Part shown: in pieces, positions 6,685 to 14,956 of the stretch
How the letters are laid out: every line of letters starts with the position of its first letter
Numbering within the stretch: position 1 is the first letter of the stretch
Origin: Rhodocyclaceae bacterium
GTDB lineage: Bacteria; Pseudomonadota; Gammaproteobacteria; Burkholderiales; Rhodocyclaceae
Direction: 5' to 3'
Length of the DNA stretch: 41,599 bases
Assembly: GCA_011391215.1 (NCBI GenBank)
Contig: JAABQX010000014.1
Location: forward strand, 1 to 41,599
Program-made: the position numbers and the translations under genes
Notes under the pieces: model-generated
Told to the model about the DNA's origin: nothing
The model's input: only the letters and a program-made list of their open reading frames with translations
The model's database searches: none

Positions 6685-8394
6685 GTGCCAACTTTGCCAA
6701 ACCAATTAGCCTTCACCACCAATCGTCGCTGGATATTCCTTGCGTTCCTGGGGGTTCTGCATCTGGTATTTCTCCAAGAGCCGACCACTACGCTGGGGCG
6801 CCTGCTGTTCCTGTCGCATATCGGTCTCGGCTTGCTGTGGCAACCTTTTGTACAGCCCAGGCGACGCGTGGGGTTTGCCGGAACAGTGTTGGTGGTACTG
6901 TCCGCCGCGTTATTGGCTTATTACCTGAACTGGGGTCTGCTCCTGTTATGGACGATGCTGCTGGCGGGCGTCGCGGGCGGCAAGGTGTTCCTGTTTCCCG
7001 ATCGCTGGGAACGCCTGTTTCATCTGCTGGCGCTTGGCTACCTGGTCACGGTTGTTCTCGCACTCATCTTGCCGCAGTTGTTGGTAGCCGCGCAGCTTGC
7101 CGAAACGGCATTGCCAAACTTGATGATTTATCTGTCCCCGTTGGCCTTTCTCGGCATGGCGGCGTTGCCCATGGGCCGGTCAACATCGGGAAGTCGTGCC
7201 GAAATCGTTGATTTCATTTATGGCGTGCTGGTATTTCTCCTGCTAGCGGTTATCGTGCTGGGCAGCCTGAGTTTTTCATTGTTCTTCAAGGCGATCTATG
7301 CTGAAGCGTTGCTGACAACCTTGGCGCTGGCCTCCGGCACCTTGATGTTGCTGGGCTTCATCTGGGATCCCCGTTCCGGATTCGGCGGGCTTGGCGCTGC
7401 CATGGCGCAGCATGTCATGTCGCTCGGCTTGCCGGTCGAGGACTGGCTGGAATCTTTGGCCGAGCTCTCGCGAAGTGAAGAGGATCCGGATCGATTTCTC
7501 GCATTGGCCTGCACCGAATTACCCCTACGTTTGCCCGGAGTTGTGGGTGGCAGCTGGGATGACCAGGACGGCCACCATACCTTCGGAGAACAGCACGGGC
7601 ACCATCTTGAATTGTCCAGTGGCCGTCTGAAAATCGGCTTGGTAACCCGCGTTCAACCCAGCCCCGGCATGCGCTGGCATTACGACCTGGCGGTGCGTAT
7701 TCTGGCCGAGTTTTATCTGGGGAAATGGCGCGCGCAGGAACTCATGCGGCTGTCCTATATCGAGGCAATCCATGAAACCGGGGCGCGGCTGACGCATGAT
7801 GTCAAAAACCTGCTGCAATCGATGGATACGCTTTGTGCGGCTGCGGAGCAGGAGGGCGGCACGCCTTCGGCGGGTTTCCATGCCCTGTTGCGACGTCAGT
7901 TGCCCGAGATTTCCACACGCTTGCGGCAGACGTTGGAAAAGCTTGCCAAGCCGGGTCAAGCCATGCCGGCACAGCCGATGCCCGCCACGAACTGGCTGGC
8001 GGCGCTGGAAAACCGCTATGCTGCCGACTGGCTGGTCTTTTCTGGGGAAGGCACTCTCCCGGCATGCATGGTGGATGATCCGGCATTATTTTCGAGCATC
8101 GCCGAAAACCTGCTGCAAAACATTGTCGAGAAGCGGCGCAGTGGCCCGGATATTACTGCGGAGGTAAGTCTGTTTTGCCGTGAGAACAAGCCATGGCTCG
8201 AGGTGAGTGATACTGGCGGTGATATTTCTGATGTGATCGCCACCAAGCTCTTCAACCAGCGCCTGCCCTCAGAAAATGGTTTGGGTGTCGGCCTGTACCA
8301 GTGTGCTCGTCTTGCCGAGCAGGGGGGATACCGGCTCGAGTTGGCGGAAAACCGCGTGGGTTGTGTGCGCTTCCGCCTGGTGGTAGCCGCTTAG
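6685..8394 (+). CDS. Membrane sensor histidine kinase (PrsK-like)
   Basis: About 569 residues. The first ~240 residues are mostly hydrophobic with several transmembrane helices, followed by a cytoplasmic linker, a dimerisation helix with the phospho-acceptor motif LTHDVKNLLQS (His371), and an HATPase domain (N-box ENLLQN, then DTGGD and GLGVGLYQCARLAEQGG). The HDVKNLL signature resembles PrsK, the kinase paired with sigma-54 regulator PrsR in exopolysaccharide/PEP-CTERM systems. No receiver domain is fused. The cognate partner may be the sigma-54 response regulator at 24195-25691, across the pilus cluster. The start is GTG at 6685; a TTG at 6694 preceded by GAGG is an alternative. Confidence 0.82.
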   Translation: MPTLPNQLAFTTNRRWIFLAFLGVLHLVFLQEPTTTLGRLLFLSHIGLGLLWQPFVQPRRRVGFAGTVLVVLSAALLAYYLNWGLLLLWTMLLAGVAGGKVFLFPDRWERLFHLLALGYLVTVVLALILPQLLVAAQLAETALPNLMIYLSPLAFLGMAALPMGRSTSGSRAEIVDFIYGVLVFLLLAVIVLGSLSFSLFFKAIYAEALLTTLALASGTLMLLGFIWDPRSGFGGLGAAMAQHVMSLGLPVEDWLESLAELSRSEEDPDRFLALACTELPLRLPGVVGGSWDDQDGHHTFGEQHGHHLELSSGRLKIGLVTRVQPSPGMRWHYDLAVRILAEFYLGKWRAQELMRLSYIEAIHETGARLTHDVKNLLQSMDTLCAAAEQEGGTPSAGFHALLRRQLPEISTRLRQTLEKLAKPGQAMPAQPMPATNWLAALENRYAADWLVFSGEGTLPACMVDDPALFSSIAENLLQNIVEKRRSGPDITAEVSLFCRENKPWLEVSDTGGDISDVIATKLFNQRLPSENGLGVGLYQCARLAEQGGYRLELAENRVGCVRFRLVVAA

Positions 8395-8400
8395 CCGGCG

Positions 8401-9693
8401 TTAGTCTGCACGCTTGCGGCCAAGCAGCCGGTAGACTGTCATATTGCCCTTGCCCTTGAGATGGATGGTCTGCGGCTCCTTGAATTCGAAGCGGTCAGCA
8501 AGACGGCGGTGGGTGGCGGCATCGCAGTGAACCATGCCCGGTACGCCCTCGCTGGTGATGCGACTCGCCAGGTTTACCGTGTCACCCCACAGGTCGTAGA
8601 TGAATTTCTTCTTGCCGACGACGCCGGCCACCACCGGTCCGGTACCGATGCCCATGCGCATTTCGAGGTGAGAGGTATTCACTGCAAAATCACCGTGAAG
8701 GAGCGTGTTCATCTCCAGTGCGAGATCGGCGATGGCCGCCGTGTAGTCAGCATTTTCCGTGTTGAGGCCGCCGGCGACCATGTAGGCGTCACCGATCGTC
8801 TTGATTTTTTCCAGGTCATACTTTTCCGCCATGTCGTCGAAGGCCGAAAAAATGCCGTTGAGCATTCTAAAAACCTCGCTCGGCGACATCTTTGACGCGA
8901 CCTGGGTGAAGTTGACGATATCGGCAAACATCACCGAGGCATCGGCAAAACCGTCGGCAATGGTCTCTTCCGAGTTTTTCAAGCGCAAGGCAATGGGGGC
9001 GGGCAGGATGTTGAGTAGGAGTCTTTCGGACCGGTCCTGCTCCGTCAGCAACTGCTCGTGGGCCTCTTTCAGGCGCGCCTCGATCTTGCGCTTGCCCTGG
9101 ATCGAATAGCGCAGCAATACGTAGATGATGGTTGCCACGGCGATGAAATTGAGCGCAAAAAACACCATGCTGATGCGCAAGGGAATAGCCAGGTTTGCCT
9201 TGGTGGTGGCGTCGGCGAGCAGGTAATCGAAAACTCCGGTCAGCGCAGTGAGGAAGACCCAGGCGATAAACCAGGCGATCGACTCGGTGACGCCGAAGAA
9301 CAGGATGGCCCCGAACGGCGCAAACAAACCCCACAAGATGATGCCACTGCCGGTAATGAAGTTGCCGATATACCACTGCATCACGAAAGGTGCGAACAAA
9401 AAAAGGGCCAGTTGGGAAAGGCGGAAAAAATCAAAATTGCGCAGACGAATGTAAAGCAGCACGTTCCCGGCCAGCAGCAACTGGAACAGGTAGGGCAGGG
9501 TGGTGGAAAACTGCGGACCGATGGACCAGTAAATCAGCATCCACAGCATGGACGTGATACTGATCAGGCCGGTGGCGAACATCAGCAATTGCTTGTTGAG
9601 CCCCAATTCTTCGCTGTCGCCAGGTTCGACGCCAGCGGTACGCAGGCGCTCGAGAAAGCAAGCTTTGTTTTCGCAGGGTGGGGCTGAGTTCAT
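8401..9693 (-). CDS. Membrane-anchored class III adenylate cyclase
   Basis: A 430-residue protein with about six transmembrane helices (roughly residues 35-205), a short coiled linker rich in charged residues, and a C-terminal class III nucleotide cyclase domain (about 235-425). Visible catalytic elements are the metal-binding Asp in VMFADIVNFT, GDAYMVAGG, and YDLWGDTVNLASRI. The Lys of EKIKTIGDAYM and the Asp of YDLWGD are the residue types that select adenine, so the product is predicted to be cAMP. It converges with the kinase gene (6-bp gap) and lies 90 bp downstream of the pseudopilin in the same direction, so it may be co-transcribed with the pilus cluster. Confidence 0.88.
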   Translation of the reverse strand: MNSAPPCENKACFLERLRTAGVEPGDSEELGLNKQLLMFATGLISITSMLWMLIYWSIGPQFSTTLPYLFQLLLAGNVLLYIRLRNFDFFRLSQLALFLFAPFVMQWYIGNFITGSGIILWGLFAPFGAILFFGVTESIAWFIAWVFLTALTGVFDYLLADATTKANLAIPLRISMVFFALNFIAVATIIYVLLRYSIQGKRKIEARLKEAHEQLLTEQDRSERLLLNILPAPIALRLKNSEETIADGFADASVMFADIVNFTQVASKMSPSEVFRMLNGIFSAFDDMAEKYDLEKIKTIGDAYMVAGGLNTENADYTAAIADLALEMNTLLHGDFAVNTSHLEMRMGIGTGPVVAGVVGKKKFIYDLWGDTVNLASRITSEGVPGMVHCDAATHRRLADRFEFKEPQTIHLKGKGNMTVYRLLGRKRAD

Positions 9694-9760
9694 GCGGTGA
9701 AGCGTCTCAACGAAAATGCATGGGGGGAGTGTCTCAGGAAGCGGGGCGCACGGTCAAGCT

Positions 9761-9786
9761 GCCCTCTCGCCAGTGCCGACTTTTCA
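9761..9786 (+). repeat. Dispersed 26-nt repeat, copy 2 (after pseudopilin stop)
   Basis: GCCCTCTCGCCAGTG followed by CCGACTTTTCA; the core is intact. It directly abuts the stop codon of the pseudopilin gene and lies in the 90-bp gap before the adenylate cyclase gene. Confidence 0.8.
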
Positions 9787-10455
9787 GGGCAGACGGCCGG
9801 CGGAGATCAGGCGGGTGATGAGGATGCTGGATGGCAGCCAGACCAGCAAGTCGTCGAAACCCGTAGTGCCTCCGGTCTGGGTGTGCTGGACGAAGTCGGC
9901 GTCAGCAGCGACATAGGTCCTGTTTTTCAGTTCGTCCGCATCGGTGGGCGTCGCTGCGCCATTTTTCCCCAGTGACAGAACAACAGCGGGGAGTGCAGCG
10001 GCCAAGGCTGTGGCGCAGGTACTGGCTTCGCATACTCGTATGTCTCCTGCCGTTGACAAGGTGAATCCAGCTGTGCTGTCGGAGAATGTGGCGGCAACAC
10101 GGTAACGGAACGGGTTGTTCCAGGCATCCTGACGCCCGAGCCCGAGCGTTGCCCAAGGCAGATTACCTTCTTGCAGAGTGCATGCGCTGCCGGTGCGATT
10201 CTCCAGCCCATCACCATCTGTGTCGGGGCACGGCAGATAAGGCTTGGTTTTGCTTGCCGCGAACCCGATCAGTGCCTCGCTGATGTTGGCAAGCTGCTTC
10301 TGGGTGTCAGTGTTGTTGCGAATATCCTGCTGCACCGACATCGGTATGACCATCCCGCCGATCAGGAGGGAGACGATGACCAGCACCACCGCCATTTCGG
10401 TGAGCGTGAAGCCGCGCGAAAAAGTCGGCACTGGCGGGACGGCAGGCAGCCGCAT
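9784..10455 (-). CDS. MSHA-type pseudopilin (MshO/MshD-like) with repeat-encoded leader
   Basis: A 223-residue prepilin. The leader MRLPAVPPVPTFSRG is followed by the prepilin motif FTLTEMAVVLVIVSLLIGGMVIPM with Glu at +5. The mature part is a pilin-like globular domain with Cys pairs (LPCPDTDGDG, SACTLQEG; RVCEASTCA) seen in minor pseudopilins that include an LPCPDTDGDG segment. The start at 10455 is chosen because GGAGG lies just upstream (3 nt, a short spacing) and gives a leader of normal length; the open frame extends to 10545, but that adds 30 residues, mostly from another repeat copy. The leader peptide AVPPVPTFS comes from a dispersed repeat and should be removed by prepilin peptidase. 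Confidence 0.82.
   Translation of the reverse strand: MRLPAVPPVPTFSRGFTLTEMAVVLVIVSLLIGGMVIPMSVQQDIRNNTDTQKQLANISEALIGFAASKTKPYLPCPDTDGDGLENRTGSACTLQEGNLPWATLGLGRQDAWNNPFRYRVAATFSDSTAGFTLSTAGDIRVCEASTCATALAAALPAVVLSLGKNGAATPTDADELKNRTYVAADADFVQHTQTGGTTGFDDLLVWLPSSILITRLISAGRLP
10418..10443 (-). repeat. Dispersed 26-nt repeat, copy 3 (prepilin leader)
   Basis: A perfect match to the consensus on the minus strand. It is in the AVPPVPTFS frame and makes up most of the pseudopilin leader peptide, ending just before the cleavage-site Gly. Confidence 0.9.
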
Positions 10456-10501
10456 GGACCTCCAGCTGAATGTTTGCATTTGGAGCAACTTTACACGAAG
10501 A

Positions 10502-10527
10502 GAGAAAGTCGGCATTGGCGGAACGGC
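10502..10527 (-). repeat. Dispersed 26-nt repeat, copy 4 (after adhesin stop)
   Basis: GCCGTTCCGCCAATG followed by CCGACTTTCTC on the minus strand, with three mismatches to the consensus. It starts 5 nt after the TGA of the adhesin gene and lies 58 nt from copy 3 in the same orientation. Confidence 0.85.
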
Positions 10528-10532
10528 GGATT

Positions 10533-13500
10533 TCATGGCAGCCATGTGGTGAAGAAATCACTGATGGTGATGACTTGGCTTTGCGTGCTTTGACTTGTGG
10601 TGAAACCCAGGCGCGTGGTGCGCAAGGCTGGGCGGTAGCAGGTGTTGTCGATGCCGCAAAATTCGCCGGTAGAGCAGCTCAGGTTGGCGCCGCAGGTGCT
10701 GCCGCGGATATCGTAAATCTTCTGGCTGTCGTAGAGCTTGGGTTTTTGCCCCGTATAGCAGTAACGATGGGTGTCGGTTTCGGTGCCGCCGCACACCTGA
10801 TCGACCGGGTTGGACGTGGGGCAGGTGCCGGTATCGCAGGTGCCGTAGCGGACAACCGGATCCATCTCGTTCATGCTGCTGGTGGTGATTTTCATGCGGG
10901 TGATCTGCTCGGTATTGCTACCTTCTTTCCAGACCTGCGTGGTGACGCGGGCGGCATAGAGATCGTTGACAACGGGCGGTGCGATGCTGATGTTGCTGGT
11001 GCCGGGCGTGGCGTCGCCGTTGAGGCGCCAGTAGGCGCCGGCGCCGGCGCCGTTGGTAACGAACCACATTGCTCCGTCTTTCATCCCGAGGACCGTGTCT
11101 TCAGGAGCGGCGCGACTCCAGCTGCCCTCAGCAGCAAGCCACACGCCATTCAGTCTGGGGTCGGACTGGCCGGCGAGCAGGATGCGGTCACCGGCCTGCG
11201 GGGTGTAGCCGCCGACGCTCGACAGGCCCGATGGGGTGACGTTACCAGTGGCAACTGACTTCACCGCCGCACGGAAACGCTGAATCTCGAGCGGGCTGAC
11301 GCGCAGGATCGGCACTTCGGTGTTCTGCAGACGCCACAGACTGCCGGCATGAGCCGTGCCTTCCTTGACGAACCAGGAGGTGCCGGGCGCCACTTCGAAG
11401 GCTTCGTCGGCCATGGATGCGCGTGCCCAGGTACCGACCGCTGCAAGATAAACACCGTTGGTGGTGGCATCGGTCTGACCGGTAACCAGCAAAATATTGC
11501 CTGATTGCAGAGCGACACCGTCGATAGTGGGTAAATCCGACAAGGTAGCCAGATTCGTCGTGGCGACCACCCTGACTAGTCGGCTGGTGTCGTCACGCCC
11601 GGCATAGGCGCGTTGTACCTCGACACGCATGTGAATGGCCTGATTGACTGGCACGGAGCTCAGGCTGGGATCGAGTTTGTCCACGGCGTAGGGTGGATAG
11701 GGTGGCGGTGAGGGTGGTGCCGTCGGCGAGGTGCCAACAGCAGTCACTGGCGGCGGAAGTACCGGATTGCGCGGTGGCGGGCGTATTGCCGGGGTTACCG
11801 CAATGGGCAACTGTCCATGCACGTTGTCGTCTTCCTCCTGCTTCAGCTTGCAGAAGCCGGCATCGCAGCTGCTGGGGGAGAGGCAATCGGTATTGACGGT
11901 ACAGGTATTAATGATGCCGTCGCTGGTGCTGATAGGAGTCTCCCCACCCCAATACACCAGACCAATGTGACCGCCGGCATAGTCCGGGTCGGCGCGACCG
12001 TTGGCGAGTGTGCGAAACGCCAGCGGCCCGCTCGTCGTTCTCCGTGCCGGATTGAATCCGTCGGGAACGAACGGCGGGTTACTCTGGAAGTTAAACCGGG
12101 TGTCGATTTCGAGCCCGATCTTTGGATAGAGGATGGGCGCGGTGTAGCTGTTGTTGCCCGAATAGCCGAGATGCTGTTCGCCCGCGCCGCAGACATAGGT
12201 GTTATTTACGTCACCATCCACGGCGGCAAAAGCGAAACCATCGCCGGCATCGGTAATGTTGAACTGGAAATAACTGCGAAAACCGCTGCCGGTGGCATGG
12301 GCTTCAGGTGCCCACACGCAGCCAAACAGCGCGGCACCGGAATAGCCCTGGTCCGACTCGACATTTACCCGCCCGAGTGTGACGGTGCGTGTGGCGGGAT
12401 CATAGCGTGACAGTTCCGAGCTGGAAGGCAAGGCGGATGGTGCGGCGAGCATGCTGGCCCCCGGGAGGATGCAGCGCACGATGTCTTGTCCCAGGGTCTG
12501 GATGGGTGGGCGCAGCAGCTTGCTGATGCCTGCATAGGTGTCCCCGGCAGCATTGAAGCTGCTCAGATTGACGCCCTCGAGGTAATTGCTGGCATCGGCC
12601 TTTTCGGTGTTGTCGCGGCGCAGTTGCATTGTTACCCCATCGGTTTTTTTGTCACGCTGGTTGCCAAGCATCAACGCGCCTGCGCACGAGGGAGCCAGCA
12701 CGGTATCCACCGTCACCGCGCAGCTCGCGCACTTGCTTACGAAAACCTGCTCACGGTAATGTGCGTAGTAGCCCGGCGGACCGAAGGCATCGAGGCCAAT
12801 CGAGCAGGCGTCGTTGACCTTGCCATTTGTGCCAAAATTGCTCGCGGCGATCTGGTCGCGTGCGCACTCGGCTATCCGCTCGGTCATCTGGTCAATTTCG
12901 TTGCGAAAGTTTCTATTTTTTCGGACGGCGTCGAAGAGGGTGGCAGAGGTGATCTCCAAGCCGGTATCGTTGGCCACCAGCCCGCAATTTGTACTGCTCG
13001 AGGGACAGGTATTTTTGAAGCTGGTGCCGTCCTTGTAAACCTTGCCTTGGGTCGAAATGGCCAGATTGGTGGCGTCGGTGTTGCTGGTGGATACAGCGCC
13101 GGAAAAATAGGCGCTTGTGGAGGTGACGGCGCCCGCACTGTCCAGCAAGGATGCAGCCAGGCTGGGCTCGAGGTAATTTGCGGGGATGTAATTGCCGCCG
13201 CATTGCGTCACGACATTGCCGTCGGTGGCCCCACGGTTTTGATTGGCGAGTGGGGGGCCCGGTGAAAAGATGATGGCGGTCGGGCGCTCGTGAGCTGTGG
13301 CGATCAGACTTTTGAGCTTTGCCGGGTCAGTTTCGTTGGTGGTGACGATATCGATTTCGCCGAGGGTATCCCAGTTCATGGGCTCGATTTTCTCTATGCG
13401 TTGATGACTTCCAGAAACAGCGTACCAGAGGCATTCACCGTATCCATCGCGCAACGGTCCGGTACCGAAGAGCGCCCAGGGGAAACGCCCGACCACGGTT

Positions 13501-13871
13501 TTGTGCAGGGCGCTGCCGGAGAGGTTCGCATCGCAGCCTTCTCCTGAAGGGTAATCCGGGCAGCCAAACGGGTTGGTGTTGTTGTTCGTGCCCAAGTCGG
13601 GAAGGGGCAGATAAGCGTGGACATAATTGGGTGGCAGGTTGCCCGCATCCATTTGAATCTTGTTCTGCTGTTCGCGAAAGGTTTCGGCATACCAGAGAAG
13701 GGTGGCTTTCGCCTGTGCCAATGCCGCATCGGTCCTTTGCGCCCGCCGTGCCTCGATCATCTCGGGCGTCAGACTGTTGACGAGATAGGTCATGGCGCCC
13801 ATCACCATCAGGATCATGAAGATTAGCAACGCCGCACCGCGTTGGAGTTGCCGCAAGTGCCGTCCCGCCAT
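10533..13871 (-). CDS. Giant pilus-associated adhesin: pilin-type N-terminus, lectin-like domain, tail-fibre-like modules (MshQ-like)
   Basis: A predicted 1112-residue protein. The N-terminus (LQRGAALLIFMILMVMGAMTY, then a long helix) resembles PilX-type minor pilins. Around residues 520-660 an L-type lectin/concanavalin-like region is suggested by FQFNITDAGDGFAFAAVDGD, KIGLEIDTRFN and HIGLVYWGG. A Cys-rich stretch (about 660-690) and a Pro-rich linker follow. At about 764-861 and 862-967 are two related modules of the form TIDGVALQSGN..TNGVYLAAVGTWARA..WFVKEGT..LWRL, like those repeated in phage tail-fibre proteins. The C-terminus is Cys-rich. The start ATG at 13871 lies inside a repeat copy, with AAAAGG 6 nt upstream; the open frame to 13934 overlaps the previous gene. 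Probable cell-surface adhesin or pilus tip; ligand unknown. Confidence 0.75.
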   Translation of the reverse strand: MAGRHLRQLQRGAALLIFMILMVMGAMTYLVNSLTPEMIEARRAQRTDAALAQAKATLLWYAETFREQQNKIQMDAGNLPPNYVHAYLPLPDLGTNNNTNPFGCPDYPSGEGCDANLSGSALHKTVVGRFPWALFGTGPLRDGYGECLWYAVSGSHQRIEKIEPMNWDTLGEIDIVTTNETDPAKLKSLIATAHERPTAIIFSPGPPLANQNRGATDGNVVTQCGGNYIPANYLEPSLAASLLDSAGAVTSTSAYFSGAVSTSNTDATNLAISTQGKVYKDGTSFKNTCPSSSTNCGLVANDTGLEITSATLFDAVRKNRNFRNEIDQMTERIAECARDQIAASNFGTNGKVNDACSIGLDAFGPPGYYAHYREQVFVSKCASCAVTVDTVLAPSCAGALMLGNQRDKKTDGVTMQLRRDNTEKADASNYLEGVNLSSFNAAGDTYAGISKLLRPPIQTLGQDIVRCILPGASMLAAPSALPSSSELSRYDPATRTVTLGRVNVESDQGYSGAALFGCVWAPEAHATGSGFRSYFQFNITDAGDGFAFAAVDGDVNNTYVCGAGEQHLGYSGNNSYTAPILYPKIGLEIDTRFNFQSNPPFVPDGFNPARRTTSGPLAFRTLANGRADPDYAGGHIGLVYWGGETPISTSDGIINTCTVNTDCLSPSSCDAGFCKLKQEEDDNVHGQLPIAVTPAIRPPPRNPVLPPPVTAVGTSPTAPPSPPPYPPYAVDKLDPSLSSVPVNQAIHMRVEVQRAYAGRDDTSRLVRVVATTNLATLSDLPTIDGVALQSGNILLVTGQTDATTNGVYLAAVGTWARASMADEAFEVAPGTSWFVKEGTAHAGSLWRLQNTEVPILRVSPLEIQRFRAAVKSVATGNVTPSGLSSVGGYTPQAGDRILLAGQSDPRLNGVWLAAEGSWSRAAPEDTVLGMKDGAMWFVTNGAGAGAYWRLNGDATPGTSNISIAPPVVNDLYAARVTTQVWKEGSNTEQITRMKITTSSMNEMDPVVRYGTCDTGTCPTSNPVDQVCGGTETDTHRYCYTGQKPKLYDSQKIYDIRGSTCGANLSCSTGEFCGIDNTCYRPALRTTRLGFTTSQSTQSQVITISDFFTTWLP

Positions 13872-13884
13872 CGCCGACCTTTTA
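13859..13884 (+). repeat. Dispersed 26-nt repeat, copy 5 (supplies adhesin start codon)
   Basis: GCCGTCCCGCCATCG followed by CCGACCTTTTA. It begins directly after the stop of the MshK-like gene (TAA overlaps the repeat). On the gene strand an inserted base creates AAAAGG and a CTG-to-ATG change creates the start codon of the adhesin gene. Confidence 0.75.
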
Positions 13885-14340
13885 CTTCTGCGGCGCGTGC
13901 CGCTGAATGCGGATTTCGCCATCGGCAAGACCACCGGTGGTTTCGCGCGTGGCCCTGTTGAGGGTGACTCCGACTTTCAGGTCGGCGGGAGGCTCGGTGC
14001 CGGCGCTGAGCGTGGCGCGCCCCGGTTCGCGCCGTGAGGTAGAGGCAATGACGCCGCTGTCTTGGGAATTTTCGGTCTGGGGACGGTTATTGACCCAGAC
14101 CGTGGATTTGCCGGTCGAGCGCACCACGACGCCGTCAAGGCGAACGGAATCACCCTCGAGGTTGCGGGTTTCCTGGATGTTGAGCTGGCGTTGGCGCTCG
14201 AGATTGGCGCGCCATTCGGGGGGCATGAACAGGCGACCTAGTGGTTGCATGGGTGGCGCGGGTTCGGTAGCGCACACGGGCAGCACGTGCAGGGCGCAAC
14301 TGCCGGTGATCAGGACGAGAATCAGGCGGGCCGTGCTCAT
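13882..14340 (-). CDS. MshK-like pilus biogenesis periplasmic protein
   Basis: A 152-residue protein with a signal peptide (about 25 residues, ending VCA). The central segment LFMPPEWRANLERQR...SVRLDGVVVRSTGKSTVWVNN has the short beta-rich pattern of MshK/PilP-type proteins, which couple inner-membrane pilus assembly proteins to the secretin. The ATG overlaps the TGA of the upstream J-like gene (ATGA). Its position after MshI- and MshJ-like genes matches the order in Vibrio MSHA loci. Primary sequence similarity is too weak for a firm symbol. Confidence 0.62.
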   Translation of the reverse strand: MSTARLILVLITGSCALHVLPVCATEPAPPMQPLGRLFMPPEWRANLERQRQLNIQETRNLEGDSVRLDGVVVRSTGKSTVWVNNRPQTENSQDSGVIASTSRREPGRATLSAGTEPPADLKVGVTLNRATRETTGGLADGEIRIQRHAPQK

Positions 14341-14945
14341 GTTTTTTCCTGCAGGGTGATCCAGTCGATTTCGCAGGATGCCTTCAAGGTGGCGGCATTC
14401 GTCTGGTTTGGTGTGGCGGGAATCCGTTCGATCTTGCAGGCTTTGACGCTGATGAGCGCCTGCACTCGTGCCGACAGGTCGGCAATCAGGCCGAGCAGAT
14501 CGTTTTCATGGAGCAGGGGCATTTCCAGTTTCATCGGGCTAACCATGAAAGTAAATCCGCCGCTGGCGGTAACTGCCTTGTCGTCGAGTGGCTTTTGCGG
14601 GGAAATCTCATAGTCGAGACCTAGCAGTCGCCGCGACTCCTTGATGCTGCGCAGGGTTTCGACCCACTCGAGACGCCGCTCAGGCTGGGTGCGCCCCAGG
14701 CGAACGGCTTCCTGATAGCGGGCGATTTTTTCGCCGATTTCTCGCTGATCGTCATTGGCGCGGGCCAGGCGGCTGCGGGTTTCGGTTTGCAGTGCCAGAG
14801 CCTGCTTGTGTGCAAGCTCGGTTTGGTGACCGAGATGAAGTATGCCGGTAATGGCTGCTGCAGTAGTCAGGCAAGCCGCCAGCAAAAGCAAGAGGCTCCA
14901 GCCAAGAAATTTGAGGTTGATGACAGAGGGAGCGCCGGGTTCCAT
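14337..14945 (-). CDS. MshJ/PilO-like inner-membrane pilus assembly protein
   Basis: A 202-residue bitopic membrane protein: one transmembrane helix near residues 12-34 (FLGWSLLLLLAACLTTAAA), a periplasmic coiled coil rich in Arg/Glu/Gln (about 40-90), and a small globular domain at the C-terminus. This is the PilO/GspM-like architecture. In such systems it pairs with the PilN-like periplasmic part of the neighbouring MshI protein. It is followed by the K-like gene with a 4-nt overlap and preceded by mshI with an 11-nt gap. Confidence 0.65.
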   Translation of the reverse strand: MEPGAPSVINLKFLGWSLLLLLAACLTTAAAITGILHLGHQTELAHKQALALQTETRSRLARANDDQREIGEKIARYQEAVRLGRTQPERRLEWVETLRSIKESRRLLGLDYEISPQKPLDDKAVTASGGFTFMVSPMKLEMPLLHENDLLGLIADLSARVQALISVKACKIERIPATPNQTNAATLKASCEIDWITLQEKT

Positions 14946-14956
14946 GGTCTCAGGTC

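Noticed and set aside
9893-9918. GAAGTCGGCG in the pseudopilin gene as another repeat copy
   Set aside because: About 15 of 26 positions match, within chance for GC-rich DNA.
10470-11258. 262-codon open frame antisense to the adhesin gene
   Set aside because: Shadow frame; the adhesin on the other strand has recognisable domains.
12486-13265. 259-codon open frame antisense to the adhesin gene
   Set aside because: Same reason; low-complexity composition typical of an antisense frame.
13872-13934. Longer N-terminus for the adhesin starting at 13934
   Set aside because: It would overlap the MshK-like gene by about 50 bp and adds a basic stretch before an otherwise normal pilin-type start; the ATG at 13871 has a ribosome-binding site.
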